Virus record (IMG/VR): IMGVR_UViG_3300048921_000195
Location: 1-26,967 of that record
Length of the DNA stretch: 26,967 nucleotides
Direction: 5' to 3' (one strand)
DNA from: a virus
The translations under genes and the position numbers were made by a program. Shown one piece after another: positions 16,118 to 23,398 of this stretch. The notes beneath the pieces are model-generated. The model did no database searches. It had not been told where the DNA came from and worked only from the letters and a program-made list of their open reading frames with translations. Numbering within the stretch: the first letter of the stretch is position 1; every line of letters starts with the position of its first letter.

Positions 16118-16363
16118 ATGGAAATCGGTCAGAAATACACGCTGAACATTCGAAATTTATTTGGCACCTCCAGCAGCGTGGTATGCGGCGTGGAAGTTGT
16201 TGTCGCTCTTCTCGACGGGGACACCGAGATCGACCGTTTGAACTTCAAGGGCAAAGTTGGCCCCGGTGGTGATGGCTTCAGTCTCAGCTATACCGGGAAG
16301 CCAGGGCTGAGAGCCGAAATCATCTCGGACCCCGGATCCGTTACGCTGACGAATCTTGCTTAA
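16118..16363 (+). CDS. Small hypothetical protein in K-I moron island
   Basis: Not recognised. An 81-residue product (MEIGQKYTLNIRNLFGTSSS...) dominated by alternating hydrophobic residues (VVCGVEVVVALLDGDTEIDR), suggesting a small beta-sandwich and no membrane anchor. I prefer ATG 16118 because GGAG at 16108-16111 lies 6 bases upstream; an in-frame ATG at 16073 would overlap gpK and add 15 polar residues. Its TAA stop overlaps the TAA stop of the converging reverse-strand gene in a shared TTAA (16360-16363). It is the first gene of an insertion that separates gpK from gpI. Confidence 0.65.
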   Translation: MEIGQKYTLNIRNLFGTSSSVVCGVEVVVALLDGDTEIDRLNFKGKVGPGGDGFSLSYTGKPGLRAEIISDPGSVTLTNLA

Positions 16364-16563
16364 GAGGTCCAGACGAAGTCATCTGTACCTGGCCTGTGCG
16401 ATCCGTGACGTACTAGATAGCCTTCACCAGCATCAGCTGCTACAGACTCAGCTTCCTCTTCGCTTGGGTATATGCCAAGGAAACTCCACGGCGAGTTCCT
16501 AACAACACCCCAACCAAGCACCCACCCGGCGTTATCTGGGTCCTTCGGAAATTCTCTGCTCAT
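16360..16563 (-). CDS. Small reverse-strand hypothetical protein
   Basis: Not recognised. The 67-residue product (MSREFPKDPDNAGWVLGWGV..., ending GTDDFVWTS) is Trp-rich, acidic and without signal peptide or membrane segment. Its middle reads like a short 'SLGIYPSEEEAESVAADAG' domain of unknown function. It is real on these grounds: a good ribosome-binding site (AAGGAAAG about 6 bases before the ATG), a stop that exactly meets the converging gene, and codon use distinct from the opposite frames. It probably forms a reverse-strand unit with the membrane protein gene upstream of it (start at 17187). Confidence 0.65.
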   Translation of the reverse strand: MSREFPKDPDNAGWVLGWGVVRNSPWSFLGIYPSEEEAESVAADAGEGYLVRHGSHRPGTDDFVWTS

Positions 16564-16605
16564 TTCACTTTCCTTGCGTTATCCGCGCCGAATTGGGCGC
16601 AATCC

Positions 16606-16635
16606 CAGTCCTTGGGCTTGCGGGCAAAAGGACTG
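16606..16635. repeat. Inverted repeat between the two reverse-strand morons
   Basis: CAGTCCTT (16606-16613) and AAGGACTG (16628-16635), 8 bp perfect arms with a 14-base centre. Neither side is followed by a U-tract, so it is not a clear terminator. It lies in the gap between the membrane protein stop and the small gene's start on the reverse strand and may be an operator or RNA hairpin. Confidence 0.5.
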
Positions 16636-16650
16636 ATTATTTGTAGTCAA

Positions 16651-17187
16651 TCAGCATTGTTTGATTTGTTTCCAAGTGGTCGCCGTTTTCTTTGCGATCC
16701 TGATTTGTTCTTGCCGTACTTCGCGATCTTTTGCTCGCCTCAGAGAGAGATATCTGGAGGGGATGGTTCTCGTGAAACCATGCCCCAGGCGACCTGCTTC
16801 TTGAAGGAGCGTCTCAACAAACGCTTTCTGGGATAACCACCACACCTCTAGCGCGAGCGGTGGACCCATGTAAACAAGTTGGTAAATGATTCGACTGGTT
16901 GAAGTGTTAGTTTGAAGCGCGACTAACATGATCCCCATCGATACGATCGCTGACAACATGAAAGCTACAAAAAGCGCGCCTTCTTTTTGAATCTGTCGCT
17001 GTACAGCGAAGGCATCGACACGAATCGCCTTCGCCTTTCTCAGCTCTTTGCATCGAGACCGTCGGAAGGCTCTCCGCGCGGCGAACTGTGCGGGAACGAA
17101 AGCTTTTTTGAAGCCCCAAAAAGCCAGAGCGACCAGAACAGGGAGATACAGATCTTTGTAACTAGGCAAATCAGTAGCGAGATCCAT
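16651..17187 (-). CDS. Reverse-strand membrane protein (moron)
   Basis: Not recognised. The 178-residue product has an N-terminal hydrophobic segment (LYLPVLVALAFWGFKKAFV, residues about 13-32), a basic cytoplasmic-looking stretch rich in Arg/Lys, a second strong segment (GALFVAFMLSAIVSMGIMLV, about 70-90) and a third moderate one (IIYQLVYMGPPLALEVWWL). The C terminus is long and basic. This suggests an inner-membrane protein with two or three passes. ATG 17187 is preferred because AAGGA lies 6 bases upstream; a TTG at 17217 would extend it by 10 residues without support. Lower GC than the flanking tail genes, opposite orientation and insertion between K and I mark it as an acquired moron. 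A role in superinfection exclusion is inference. Confidence 0.7.
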   Translation of the reverse strand: MDLATDLPSYKDLYLPVLVALAFWGFKKAFVPAQFAARRAFRRSRCKELRKAKAIRVDAFAVQRQIQKEGALFVAFMLSAIVSMGIMLVALQTNTSTSRIIYQLVYMGPPLALEVWWLSQKAFVETLLQEAGRLGHGFTRTIPSRYLSLRRAKDREVRQEQIRIAKKTATTWKQIKQC

Positions 17188-17245
17188 CCACAATCCTTCT
17201 GGAAAAATAAGGCACAACGCTACTACTTATGGATCCAATTTTTCC

Positions 17246-17280
17246 ACTGTCCTTTCATCCACGCTGGATGCCCGGACAGT
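17246..17280. promoter_or_regulatory. Nested palindrome in divergent intergenic region
   Basis: ACTGTCC (17246-17252), TTT, CATCCA (17256-17261), CGC, TGGATG (17265-17270), CCC, GGACAGT (17274-17280). Outer 7-bp and inner 6-bp arms pair with a symmetric 3/3 internal loop. It lies between the start of the reverse membrane protein gene and the forward lipoprotein gene, where promoters and operators of both would be. No U-tract follows on either strand. Confidence 0.6.
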
Positions 17281-17347
17281 ATCGATGGCTAAGGCAAGCA
17301 TTACCGGTATGATGAGTGGCTATATTCAAAAACGGAAAAAGCAGTTG

Positions 17348-17665
17348 ATGCGTCAGTTTCTTGTGCTTGCTTTGGTATGCGTATTGTCGGCTTGCAAGAC
17401 CGTCGGACGGCCTATATCCCATGCTGACACCGATCAAATAACCAAAGGGGTTACCACTCGGGAAGAACTCCTGAATCGCTTTGGGCCACCCTATCTACTC
17501 AGCGAAGACGCAAATGGAAACAAGATGGTGAACTGGGTCTATGTTCGGTCTGGTTTTTTAGGGTTCGGCTATAAGAGTCAAGCTTTTACCGCGCGGTTTG
17601 ATTCTTCAGACAGAGTCATCGACTCATTGTTGACAGAGAAGTCAGAGCCCACCAGGCATAGGTGA
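17348..17665 (+). CDS. BamE/SmpA-like lipoprotein (moron)
   Basis: Predicted outer-membrane lipoprotein. The 105-residue product from ATG 17348 has a signal peptide MRQFLVLALVCVLSAC with lipobox LSAC (Cys16), and Lys at +2, which does not signal inner-membrane retention. The mature part carries the SmpA/OmlA pattern: ITKGVTTREELLNRFGPPYL, a short variable loop, NWVYVRSG, then a Phe-rich strand ending RVIDSLL. Cellular BamE binds BamD/BamA and phosphatidylglycerol in the outer-membrane protein assembly machine; this phage copy may mimic or compete with it, which is inference. In-frame ATGs at 17309, 17312 and 17285 give a longer basic N terminus and cannot be excluded; ribosome-binding sites are weak for all. 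Confidence 0.75.
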   Translation: MRQFLVLALVCVLSACKTVGRPISHADTDQITKGVTTREELLNRFGPPYLLSEDANGNKMVNWVYVRSGFLGFGYKSQAFTARFDSSDRVIDSLLTEKSEPTRHR

Positions 17666-17756
17666 GGCGCATTGCTGAGCCCTGTCCTGCGCTGGGCCTT
17701 TTGCATCGCTTCAACTGCTGCTCTACATTGCCCAGATTTCCACGGGAGTGACCTGC

Positions 17757-18098
17757 ATGAAATTGATCGTAGGAGCGCTGGCGTTAGCGCTGTTGGCGGG
17801 GTGTTCATCGCCTTCTGACCTCTTGTCTGAAGCGCCGGCGATTACTGTGTCCTCTGCAAAAACACCGAAATCCTTCGCGCTCTGTGTCTTCCCTGCTTGG
17901 CAAGAGCACAACTCAAATGCCAGCATGAGTGAAACAACCACCGGTTACCGCCTGGTCAACGGATTTGCACAGCAGACAGACGATGTGCTGGACATCAGCC
18001 ATGCGAAAGTTGGGAGCGTGGCAAAACTCTATCAGCGGGTCGCATGGTCTCAAATTGGACGGGGATCCTTGCGAGACTCAATTCAGAAGTGCAAATGA
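17757..18098 (+). CDS. Small lipoprotein (moron)
   Basis: Family not recognised. A 113-residue product with a clear lipoprotein signal peptide: MKLIVGALALALLAGCSS, lipobox LAGC with Cys16 and Ser at +2, predicting outer-membrane sorting. The mature domain contains a Cys in FALCVFPAW and one at the C-terminal end (QKCK), which could form a disulfide, and a TTTGYRLVNGFAQQTDDVLD segment. GGGAG at 17744-17748, 8 bases upstream, supports ATG 17757 over the GTG at 17748. It follows the BamE-like gene in the same direction and ends 8 bases before a terminator hairpin, so the two lipoproteins are probably a unit with its own stop. A surface role, such as receptor masking, is plausible but unproven. 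Confidence 0.75.
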   Translation: MKLIVGALALALLAGCSSPSDLLSEAPAITVSSAKTPKSFALCVFPAWQEHNSNASMSETTTGYRLVNGFAQQTDDVLDISHAKVGSVAKLYQRVAWSQIGRGSLRDSIQKCK

Positions 18099-18106
18099 AT
18101 ACAAGA

Positions 18107-18127
18107 CCGCCGAAAGGCGGTTTTTTT
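18107..18127 (+). terminator. Terminator-like hairpin before gpI
   Basis: CCGCC (18107-18111), tetraloop GAAA (GNRA type), GGCGG (18116-18120), seven T (18121-18127), then ATG and the ribosome-binding site GAAGGAG of the gpI gene. The sequence TTTTTTTATG recurs at 4818-4827 and 18764-18773. Confidence 0.8.
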
Positions 18128-18143
18128 ATGGAAGGAGAAAATT

Positions 18144-18728
18144 GTGGCCGCCATTACCGGCATGACAACCATCAAGCTGTCGGGCTCTCTTGCGCAGAAG
18201 TTTGGCAGGTCTCACGCCAAGAAAATCGATTCGGGTACATCCCGCGAAGTCTTCAAGGCCATGAGCTGCACTGTCGAAGGCTTTGAGGCGGAGATCAAAA
18301 GGCTTGCCGCTCTGGGGATGCGTTTCGCAGTTTTTCGAAATCGGGTGAATGTTGGTGAAGCTGAGTTGGATCTTGGTGGAACCAGAGAGATTCGAATCGT
18401 GCCCGTTGTCGAAGGGAACAAGCGCGCTGGCGTTCTGCAAACTGTCGTTGGTGTTGTGCTGTTAGCAATTTCCTACGCGCTTCCCTTCACCGCGCCCTAT
18501 TTGACGCCCGCCGGTATTGGCCTCATCGCTGGTGGTGTAATCCAAATGCTCAGCCCTCAAGCCTCGGGCCTGAAGCAAAGCGCTTCTCCGGAAAACGCAC
18601 CGTCCTACGCCTTCGGCAGCGCCAAGAACACCACGGCCAGCGGCAACCCGGTGCCGATCTGTATCGGCGAACGGCGGTGGGGCGGGATGATCATCTCGGC
18701 CTCGATCCTGGCCGAAGATAAAGTGTAA
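18144..18728 (+). CDS. Tail assembly protein gpI-like
   Basis: Needed for assembly of the lambda-type tail tip, probably in an early initiator complex with gpJ and gpL; it may not stay in the virion. The 194-residue product starts at GTG 18144, with GAAGGAG at 18131-18137 six bases upstream. The pattern is that of lambda tail I: N-terminal TTIKLSGSLAQKFGRSH, central FRNRVNVGEAELDLGG, then a Gly/Ala hydrophobic pair (VVGVVLLAISYALPF and AGIGLIAGGVIQML), and the C-terminal SYAFGSAKNTTASGNPVPIC with GERRWGGMIISASI. Position just before gpJ confirms it. It is separated from gpK by the moron island and flanked on both sides by near-identical hairpin types. Confidence 0.93.
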   Translation: MAAITGMTTIKLSGSLAQKFGRSHAKKIDSGTSREVFKAMSCTVEGFEAEIKRLAALGMRFAVFRNRVNVGEAELDLGGTREIRIVPVVEGNKRAGVLQTVVGVVLLAISYALPFTAPYLTPAGIGLIAGGVIQMLSPQASGLKQSASPENAPSYAFGSAKNTTASGNPVPICIGERRWGGMIISASILAEDKV

Positions 18729-18748
18729 GCAGGACAGCAAGACACCAA

Positions 18749-18770
18749 CCGCCCGCGAGGCGGTTTTTTT
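18749..18770 (+). terminator. Terminator-like hairpin before gpJ
   Basis: CCGCC (18749-18753), loop CGCGA, GGCGG (18759-18763), seven T (18764-18770), followed by ATG CCTGGAGGAAAG. The stem is identical to that at 18107-18120. It ends 16 bases before the gpJ start codon. Confidence 0.8.
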
Positions 18771-18786
18771 ATGCCTGGAGGAAAGC

Positions 18787-21700
18787 ATGGGCGCAGCGGA
18801 ACAGATTGAGATCCACGGCGAGAAGGGTGGCAGCAGCAAGCCGAAATCGCCGGTCGAAGCCAGCGACAGCCTGCGCTCGACCAACCTGGCAAAGCTGCTG
18901 ATCGCCGTGGGCGAGGGCGAGTTCGACGCCGTACCGACTGAGTACGACATCTACTTGGACAACACGCCGATACGCGATGCTAGCGGCAGCTACAACTTCC
19001 CGAACGTGAAGTGGGACTGGCGCCCGGGCTCGGTGGATCAGACCTACATTCCGGGCATCCCGTCCGTTGAAAATGAGACGTCGCTGAACATCGAGCTGCG
19101 CAGTGATGCGCCGTGGGTGCGCTCGATCACCAATACCCAGCTGTCGGCCGTGCGCATGCGCCTGGCTTGGCCAGCGCTTCAGCAGTCTGACGATCAGGGC
19201 AACATCGGCGGTTACCGTATCGAATACGCCATCGACGTGGCCACCGATGGCGGCGCCTATCAGCAGGTGCTGGTGGATGCCGTCGACGGCAAGACCACGA
19301 CCCGCTACGAGCGCTCGCGCCGCATCGATCTGCCGGACGCCACCACGGGCTGGCAGATCCGCGTGCGCCGTCTGACGCCGAACCAGAACAGCAACAAGAT
19401 CGCTGACACCATGCTGGTGGCCGGTTACACCGAGGTGATCGACGCCAAGCTGCGCTATCCAAACACCGCGCTGCTCTACATCGAATTCGACGCCGAGCAG
19501 TTCACCAATATTCCGGCTGTGACCGTGAAGTGCAAGGCCCGGCGCTGGATGGTGCCGAGCAACTACGACCCGATCCTGCGCACCTATACCGGGACGTGGG
19601 ATGGCTCGATGAAGTCGGCCTGGACCAACAATCCGGCGTGGATCACCTACGGTATCTGCACGAATGAAATGTTCGGCCTGGGCAAGCGCATCAAGCCGTT
19701 CATGGTCGACAAGTGGGAGCTGTACCGGATCGCGCAGTATTGCGACCAGTTGGTGCCGAACGGGCTCGGCGGTCAGGAGCCACGCTTTCTCTGTGACATG
19801 AACCTGCAGGGCAAGGCTGATGCCTGGTCGTTACTGCGCGACATCTCGGCGATTTACCGGGGCATGACCTACTGGGCTCAGGGGCAGCTGGTGATGCAGG
19901 CGGACATGCCGCGCGCGCAGGACTTCGACTATGTCTTCACCCGGGCAAACGTCATCGACGGGAAGTTCTCGTATGGCAGCGCATCGGCGAAGACCCGGTA
20001 CACCCGGGCGTTGGTCAGCTACGACAACCCGGCCAACAACTACGATACTGACGTCATCCCGTTCGCCGATCTGGATTTGCAGCGCCGGTACGGCGACCGG
20101 CCGACCGAACTGAGCGCCATTGGCTGCACCCGGGCGTCCGAGGCTCAGCGCCGAGGTAAGTGGGCGATCCTCAGCAACAACCAAGACCGCACCGTGTCTT
20201 TCAAGACCGGCATGGAGGGTGTGATCCCGTTGCCGGGATACATCATCCCTGTCGCGGACTCGCTGCTGGCAGGGCGGGAGGTTGGCGGGCGGATCTCGTC
20301 GGCGGCCGGCCGCGTGGTGACGCTCGACCATGACACCCTGGCCAAGGCCGGTGATCGATTGATCATCAACCTGCCCGGCGGGCGCGCTGAAGGCCGCACG
20401 GTGCAGAGCGTCAACGGCCGCGCAGTAACCGTCACGACCAACTACAGCGAGCCGCCGGTGGCACAACTTCAATGGGCGCTTGACGCGGATGACCTGGCGA
20501 TCCCGCTATACCGCGTCCTTCGCACCAAGCGCACGACCGAAGGCGACTTCGAAATCAGCGCGTTGCAGTTCGAACCGAGCAAGTTCGCGCACATCGACAC
20601 CGGCGCCCGCCTGGAAGAACGGCCGATCAGCGTGATTCCGATCACCGTGGTTCCGGCGCCGGCCAGCGTGACCGTCGCGTCGACGTCCTCGATCGTCCAA
20701 GGGCTTGCCGTGGCCACGATGACCATCAGTTGGCCTGCCGTGGATGGCGCGGTCGGCTATGACGTGGAGTGGCGCAAGGACAGCGGTAACTGGATCAAGC
20801 TGCAACGCACTGGCATGACCAACGTCGACGTGGTCGGCATTTACGCCGGCGCCTACGTGGCCCGGGTGCGGGCGGTGAGTGCGTACGACATCACTTCGAT
20901 CTGGCGCAATTCGATCCTGACCAACCTCAGTGGTAAGCAGGGGTTGCCGCCGGCGCTGAGTTATCTGACGGCCACGCCGCTGTTGTTCGGCATCTACCTC
21001 AAGTGGGGATTCCCGGCCGGCGCCGAGGACAGCCAGCGAACAGAGATCTGGTACGGCCCGACCACGGAGCTGGACGCCGCCACCAAGTTGACTGATCTGG
21101 CGTACCCGCAGAGTGATTTCTCGATGCTCGGTCTACGCGCCGGCGTGACGTTTTATTTCTGGGGACGGATCGTCGACAAGATTGGCAACATCGGGCCGTG
21201 GTTCCCGATTGGCACGGGTGTTCAAGGCCAGTCGAGTGCAGACGCCGCTGCCATTCTGGAAATGATCGCCGGCGAGATTGGCCGCACGGAGCTGGGGCAG
21301 GACATCCTCGACGAAATCGACAAGATCCCGGGGTTGCAGGCACAGATCGATGCGCTGGATGGGCTCAAGGGGTATGACCCAGACGCCACCTATGTCGAGT
21401 TCGACCTTGTAGTCGTCGGCAAGCGCATCTATCAAGCTACCGGCCCCGTACCTGTCGACACTCCACCGCCGAATCCTGCGTATTGGCTCGATGTGGGTCA
21501 AACCGTGGAAACAGCAAATGGCCTGGCTCAACAGGTAGCGACCAACACCGCCGATATCGTTGAGCTCGACGGAGCGGTCACCGCCCAGGCTACGGCATTT
21601 GAAGCGTTGCGGGCGGCCTATCGATATGACGACGGAGAGGGCGAACTGGCGGACGCTTTGAAAGGGTGGACCAGCACCGCCAGTATTGCCGAAGAGAGTC

Positions 21701-22353
21701 GGGTCAGGGCTTCGGAAACCAAAGCTTCTGCCCGGAGAATCACTACCTTCGACGCCAAGATTGCTGAAAACTCGGCGAACATCACGCTGCTCGAGGAAGT
21801 GGTGGTTACCAACGAGCAGGCTACCGCCCAGCAGCTCACCCAACTGAGCACGAAGGTCGGGCAGCAGCAGACCGCGATCGAGCAGAACAGCTCAATCATC
21901 AACGACGTGAACGGGAAGGTCACGGCGAGCTGGTCGGTGAAGATGCAGTACAACTCCGGGACGGGGCAGTACATCGCTGCGGGCATTGGGCTGGGGATTG
22001 AAAACAGCAGCGGCATTCTTCAAAGCCAGTTTCTGGTCAGCGCCGATCGGTTCGCCATCGTCAACACAATCGCGGGCGGAGCCATTGCGGTTCCGTTCGC
22101 GGTTCAGGGTGGGCAGACGTTCCTGAACTCGGCGTTCATCGCCGACGGCACCATCACCAACGCCAAGATCGGCAACTACATCAGTTCCACTAACTACATC
22201 GCCGGCCTGCAGGGCTGGATCCTCAACAAGGACGGCACGTTGGAAATCAACGGAATCGTCCCAGGGCAGGGCCGGCTGGTGATCAACTCACTGAACGTTT
22301 CGGTCTACGACGCCAACAACGTGTTGCGCGTCCGTCTTGGTTATCTGGGGTAA
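18787..22353 (+). CDS. Host specificity / central tail fibre protein gpJ-like
   Basis: Tail-tip hub and receptor-binding protein that determines host range. The 1188-residue product begins MGAAEQIEIHGEKGGSSKPK, an N-terminal signature of this family. A phage-tail hub part includes YGICTNEMFGLGKRI at about residues 288-302. Fibronectin type III-like repeats occupy about 618-810 (VTVASTSSIVQGLAVATMTI, then GAVGYDVEWRKDSGNW). A helical connector follows, and a C-terminal DUF1983-like region (from about 1040) contains SVKMQYNSGTGQYIAAGIGL and ends NVLRVRLGYLG. GGAGGAAAG just upstream supports the ATG. Length is close to lambda J (1132). Receptor choice would depend on the C-terminal region and cannot be read from sequence. 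Confidence 0.94.
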   Translation: MGAAEQIEIHGEKGGSSKPKSPVEASDSLRSTNLAKLLIAVGEGEFDAVPTEYDIYLDNTPIRDASGSYNFPNVKWDWRPGSVDQTYIPGIPSVENETSLNIELRSDAPWVRSITNTQLSAVRMRLAWPALQQSDDQGNIGGYRIEYAIDVATDGGAYQQVLVDAVDGKTTTRYERSRRIDLPDATTGWQIRVRRLTPNQNSNKIADTMLVAGYTEVIDAKLRYPNTALLYIEFDAEQFTNIPAVTVKCKARRWMVPSNYDPILRTYTGTWDGSMKSAWTNNPAWITYGICTNEMFGLGKRIKPFMVDKWELYRIAQYCDQLVPNGLGGQEPRFLCDMNLQGKADAWSLLRDISAIYRGMTYWAQGQLVMQADMPRAQDFDYVFTRANVIDGKFSYGSASAKTRYTRALVSYDNPANNYDTDVIPFADLDLQRRYGDRPTELSAIGCTRASEAQRRGKWAILSNNQDRTVSFKTGMEGVIPLPGYIIPVADSLLAGREVGGRISSAAGRVVTLDHDTLAKAGDRLIINLPGGRAEGRTVQSVNGRAVTVTTNYSEPPVAQLQWALDADDLAIPLYRVLRTKRTTEGDFEISALQFEPSKFAHIDTGARLEERPISVIPITVVPAPASVTVASTSSIVQGLAVATMTISWPAVDGAVGYDVEWRKDSGNWIKLQRTGMTNVDVVGIYAGAYVARVRAVSAYDITSIWRNSILTNLSGKQGLPPALSYLTATPLLFGIYLKWGFPAGAEDSQRTEIWYGPTTELDAATKLTDLAYPQSDFSMLGLRAGVTFYFWGRIVDKIGNIGPWFPIGTGVQGQSSADAAAILEMIAGEIGRTELGQDILDEIDKIPGLQAQIDALDGLKGYDPDATYVEFDLVVVGKRIYQATGPVPVDTPPPNPAYWLDVGQTVETANGLAQQVATNTADIVELDGAVTAQATAFEALRAAYRYDDGEGELADALKGWTSTASIAEESRVRASETKASARRITTFDAKIAENSANITLLEEVVVTNEQATAQQLTQLSTKVGQQQTAIEQNSSIINDVNGKVTASWSVKMQYNSGTGQYIAAGIGLGIENSSGILQSQFLVSADRFAIVNTIAGGAIAVPFAVQGGQTFLNSAFIADGTITNAKIGNYISSTNYIAGLQGWILNKDGTLEINGIVPGQGRLVINSLNVSVYDANNVLRVRLGYLG

Positions 22354-22356
22354 TAA

Positions 22357-22713
22357 ATGGCTCTATTTGGCTTGCGTGTATTTGACGAGAGCGGCCGGCT
22401 CGCCATGGACACGAACAGCTTCACTTACCAGGTGCTATGGCAGGGTGTGATCGACTTCAGCGGCGCCGCCACCATTTACACCTTCAACATTCCTGGCTTC
22501 AACCCCGCGAACTGCGTGTTCATGATCATCCCGACCCGGATTCAGGATGTGCAGTCATCGGAAACGGATGGTTTAGGGAATAGCAAGTCATACCCCTATG
22601 TCACGCCATCGGCCGGTCAGGTTGTCGTCAGGAACAAGAATCCGTCCGCAAGTGCAACCACTGTTGCCAGTCGGATTGTCGCAAAGGCTTACGCCATCAG
22701 GTACGCCACATGA
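22357..22713 (+). CDS. Tail-tip associated hypothetical protein
   Basis: Function unknown. The 118-residue product (MALFGLRVFDESGRLAMDTN...) is beta-rich and resembles small proteins found directly after gpJ in Pseudomonas prophages, with a typical MALFGLRVFDESG opening, a TYQVLWQGVIDFSG segment and a C-terminal IVAKAYAIRY strand. It follows the gpJ stop by 3 bases with only a weak GGGG site, and its stop overlaps the next start (ATGA), so translation is probably coupled to both. It may be a virion tip decoration or part of the receptor-binding apparatus, which is inference from position. Confidence 0.7.
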   Translation: MALFGLRVFDESGRLAMDTNSFTYQVLWQGVIDFSGAATIYTFNIPGFNPANCVFMIIPTRIQDVQSSETDGLGNSKSYPYVTPSAGQVVVRNKNPSASATTVASRIVAKAYAIRYAT

Positions 22714-23372
22714 GCTATGGCTTTCAAAGCATCAATGACAATTCATTTGTGCAAATCGATTCCGATACGCCCAGGCTTTGCATGCTGACGAAGGGAGCTT
22801 ACTCGGGGGTGGATACCGCGACGGCGGCCTTTGCCAGAGCAATTACGAGTCAGGACCCGCCGCTGGTCTTCATAAGGCCGGATCAATCTGGCGGCATTCA
22901 GGTACCGATATCAGTCTGGTTTGCAGGTGGCCCGGGAAACTGGACCGGATTCGCGATGAAGGCATCGAACGTAAACTCCACCTTAAGCGGGCAGTATTTT
23001 GTTGCTGCCTGGGCCTCGATGGGAACGGCATCTTACGGGTTGCGCCTGTGGGACCAGAACGCAGCGCTTGTCTATGACAGCGGAGCGCCGGCAGTGGTGG
23101 TGACGTTCGCTGCTGGTAACTGGACTTATCTCGGTATGGAGCAGCTATCGGTGGGGCGGAGGTATTTTTGGGGCATCAACAAAAGTCTGGGGGCGGGTGA
23201 GTATGTGTCGTTGAACCCTTTCACGATGAACTGCCACAACGAAGGATCCGGTGGCGGTTGTGCTCTTGGGGTGGATTACGCAAACGGTCGGATCATGATG
23301 TACAGCCTCGCCTTCAATGCCTGGATTGACCAAGGTCACCGGCCGTTCCTCTGCGCCAAATTGCTGGCCTGA
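22710..23372 (+). CDS. Fibre-region hypothetical protein
   Basis: Function unknown. The 220-residue product (MSYGFQSINDNSFVQIDSDT...) is beta-strand-rich and Gly/Ser/Tyr-rich with no signal or membrane segment. It contains repeated aromatic stretches (GYGLRLWDQNAAL-like and GGCALGVDYANGRIMMYSLA), compatible with a lectin-like or fibre-tip beta-sandwich. It starts inside the previous stop codon and precedes the fibre gene by 26 bases. Its place between gpJ and the fibre suggests a structural surface protein. No close family is recognised with confidence. Confidence 0.7.
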   Translation: MSYGFQSINDNSFVQIDSDTPRLCMLTKGAYSGVDTATAAFARAITSQDPPLVFIRPDQSGGIQVPISVWFAGGPGNWTGFAMKASNVNSTLSGQYFVAAWASMGTASYGLRLWDQNAALVYDSGAPAVVVTFAAGNWTYLGMEQLSVGRRYFWGINKSLGAGEYVSLNPFTMNCHNEGSGGGCALGVDYANGRIMMYSLAFNAWIDQGHRPFLCAKLLA

Positions 23373-23398
23373 CTCAAACACTTTCTGGAGAAAAATCG

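Noticed and set aside
17678-17702. Possible terminator GCCC...GGGC-CTTTT after the BamE-like gene
   Set aside because: Only a 4-bp stem with an 11-base loop and four T; too weak to call.
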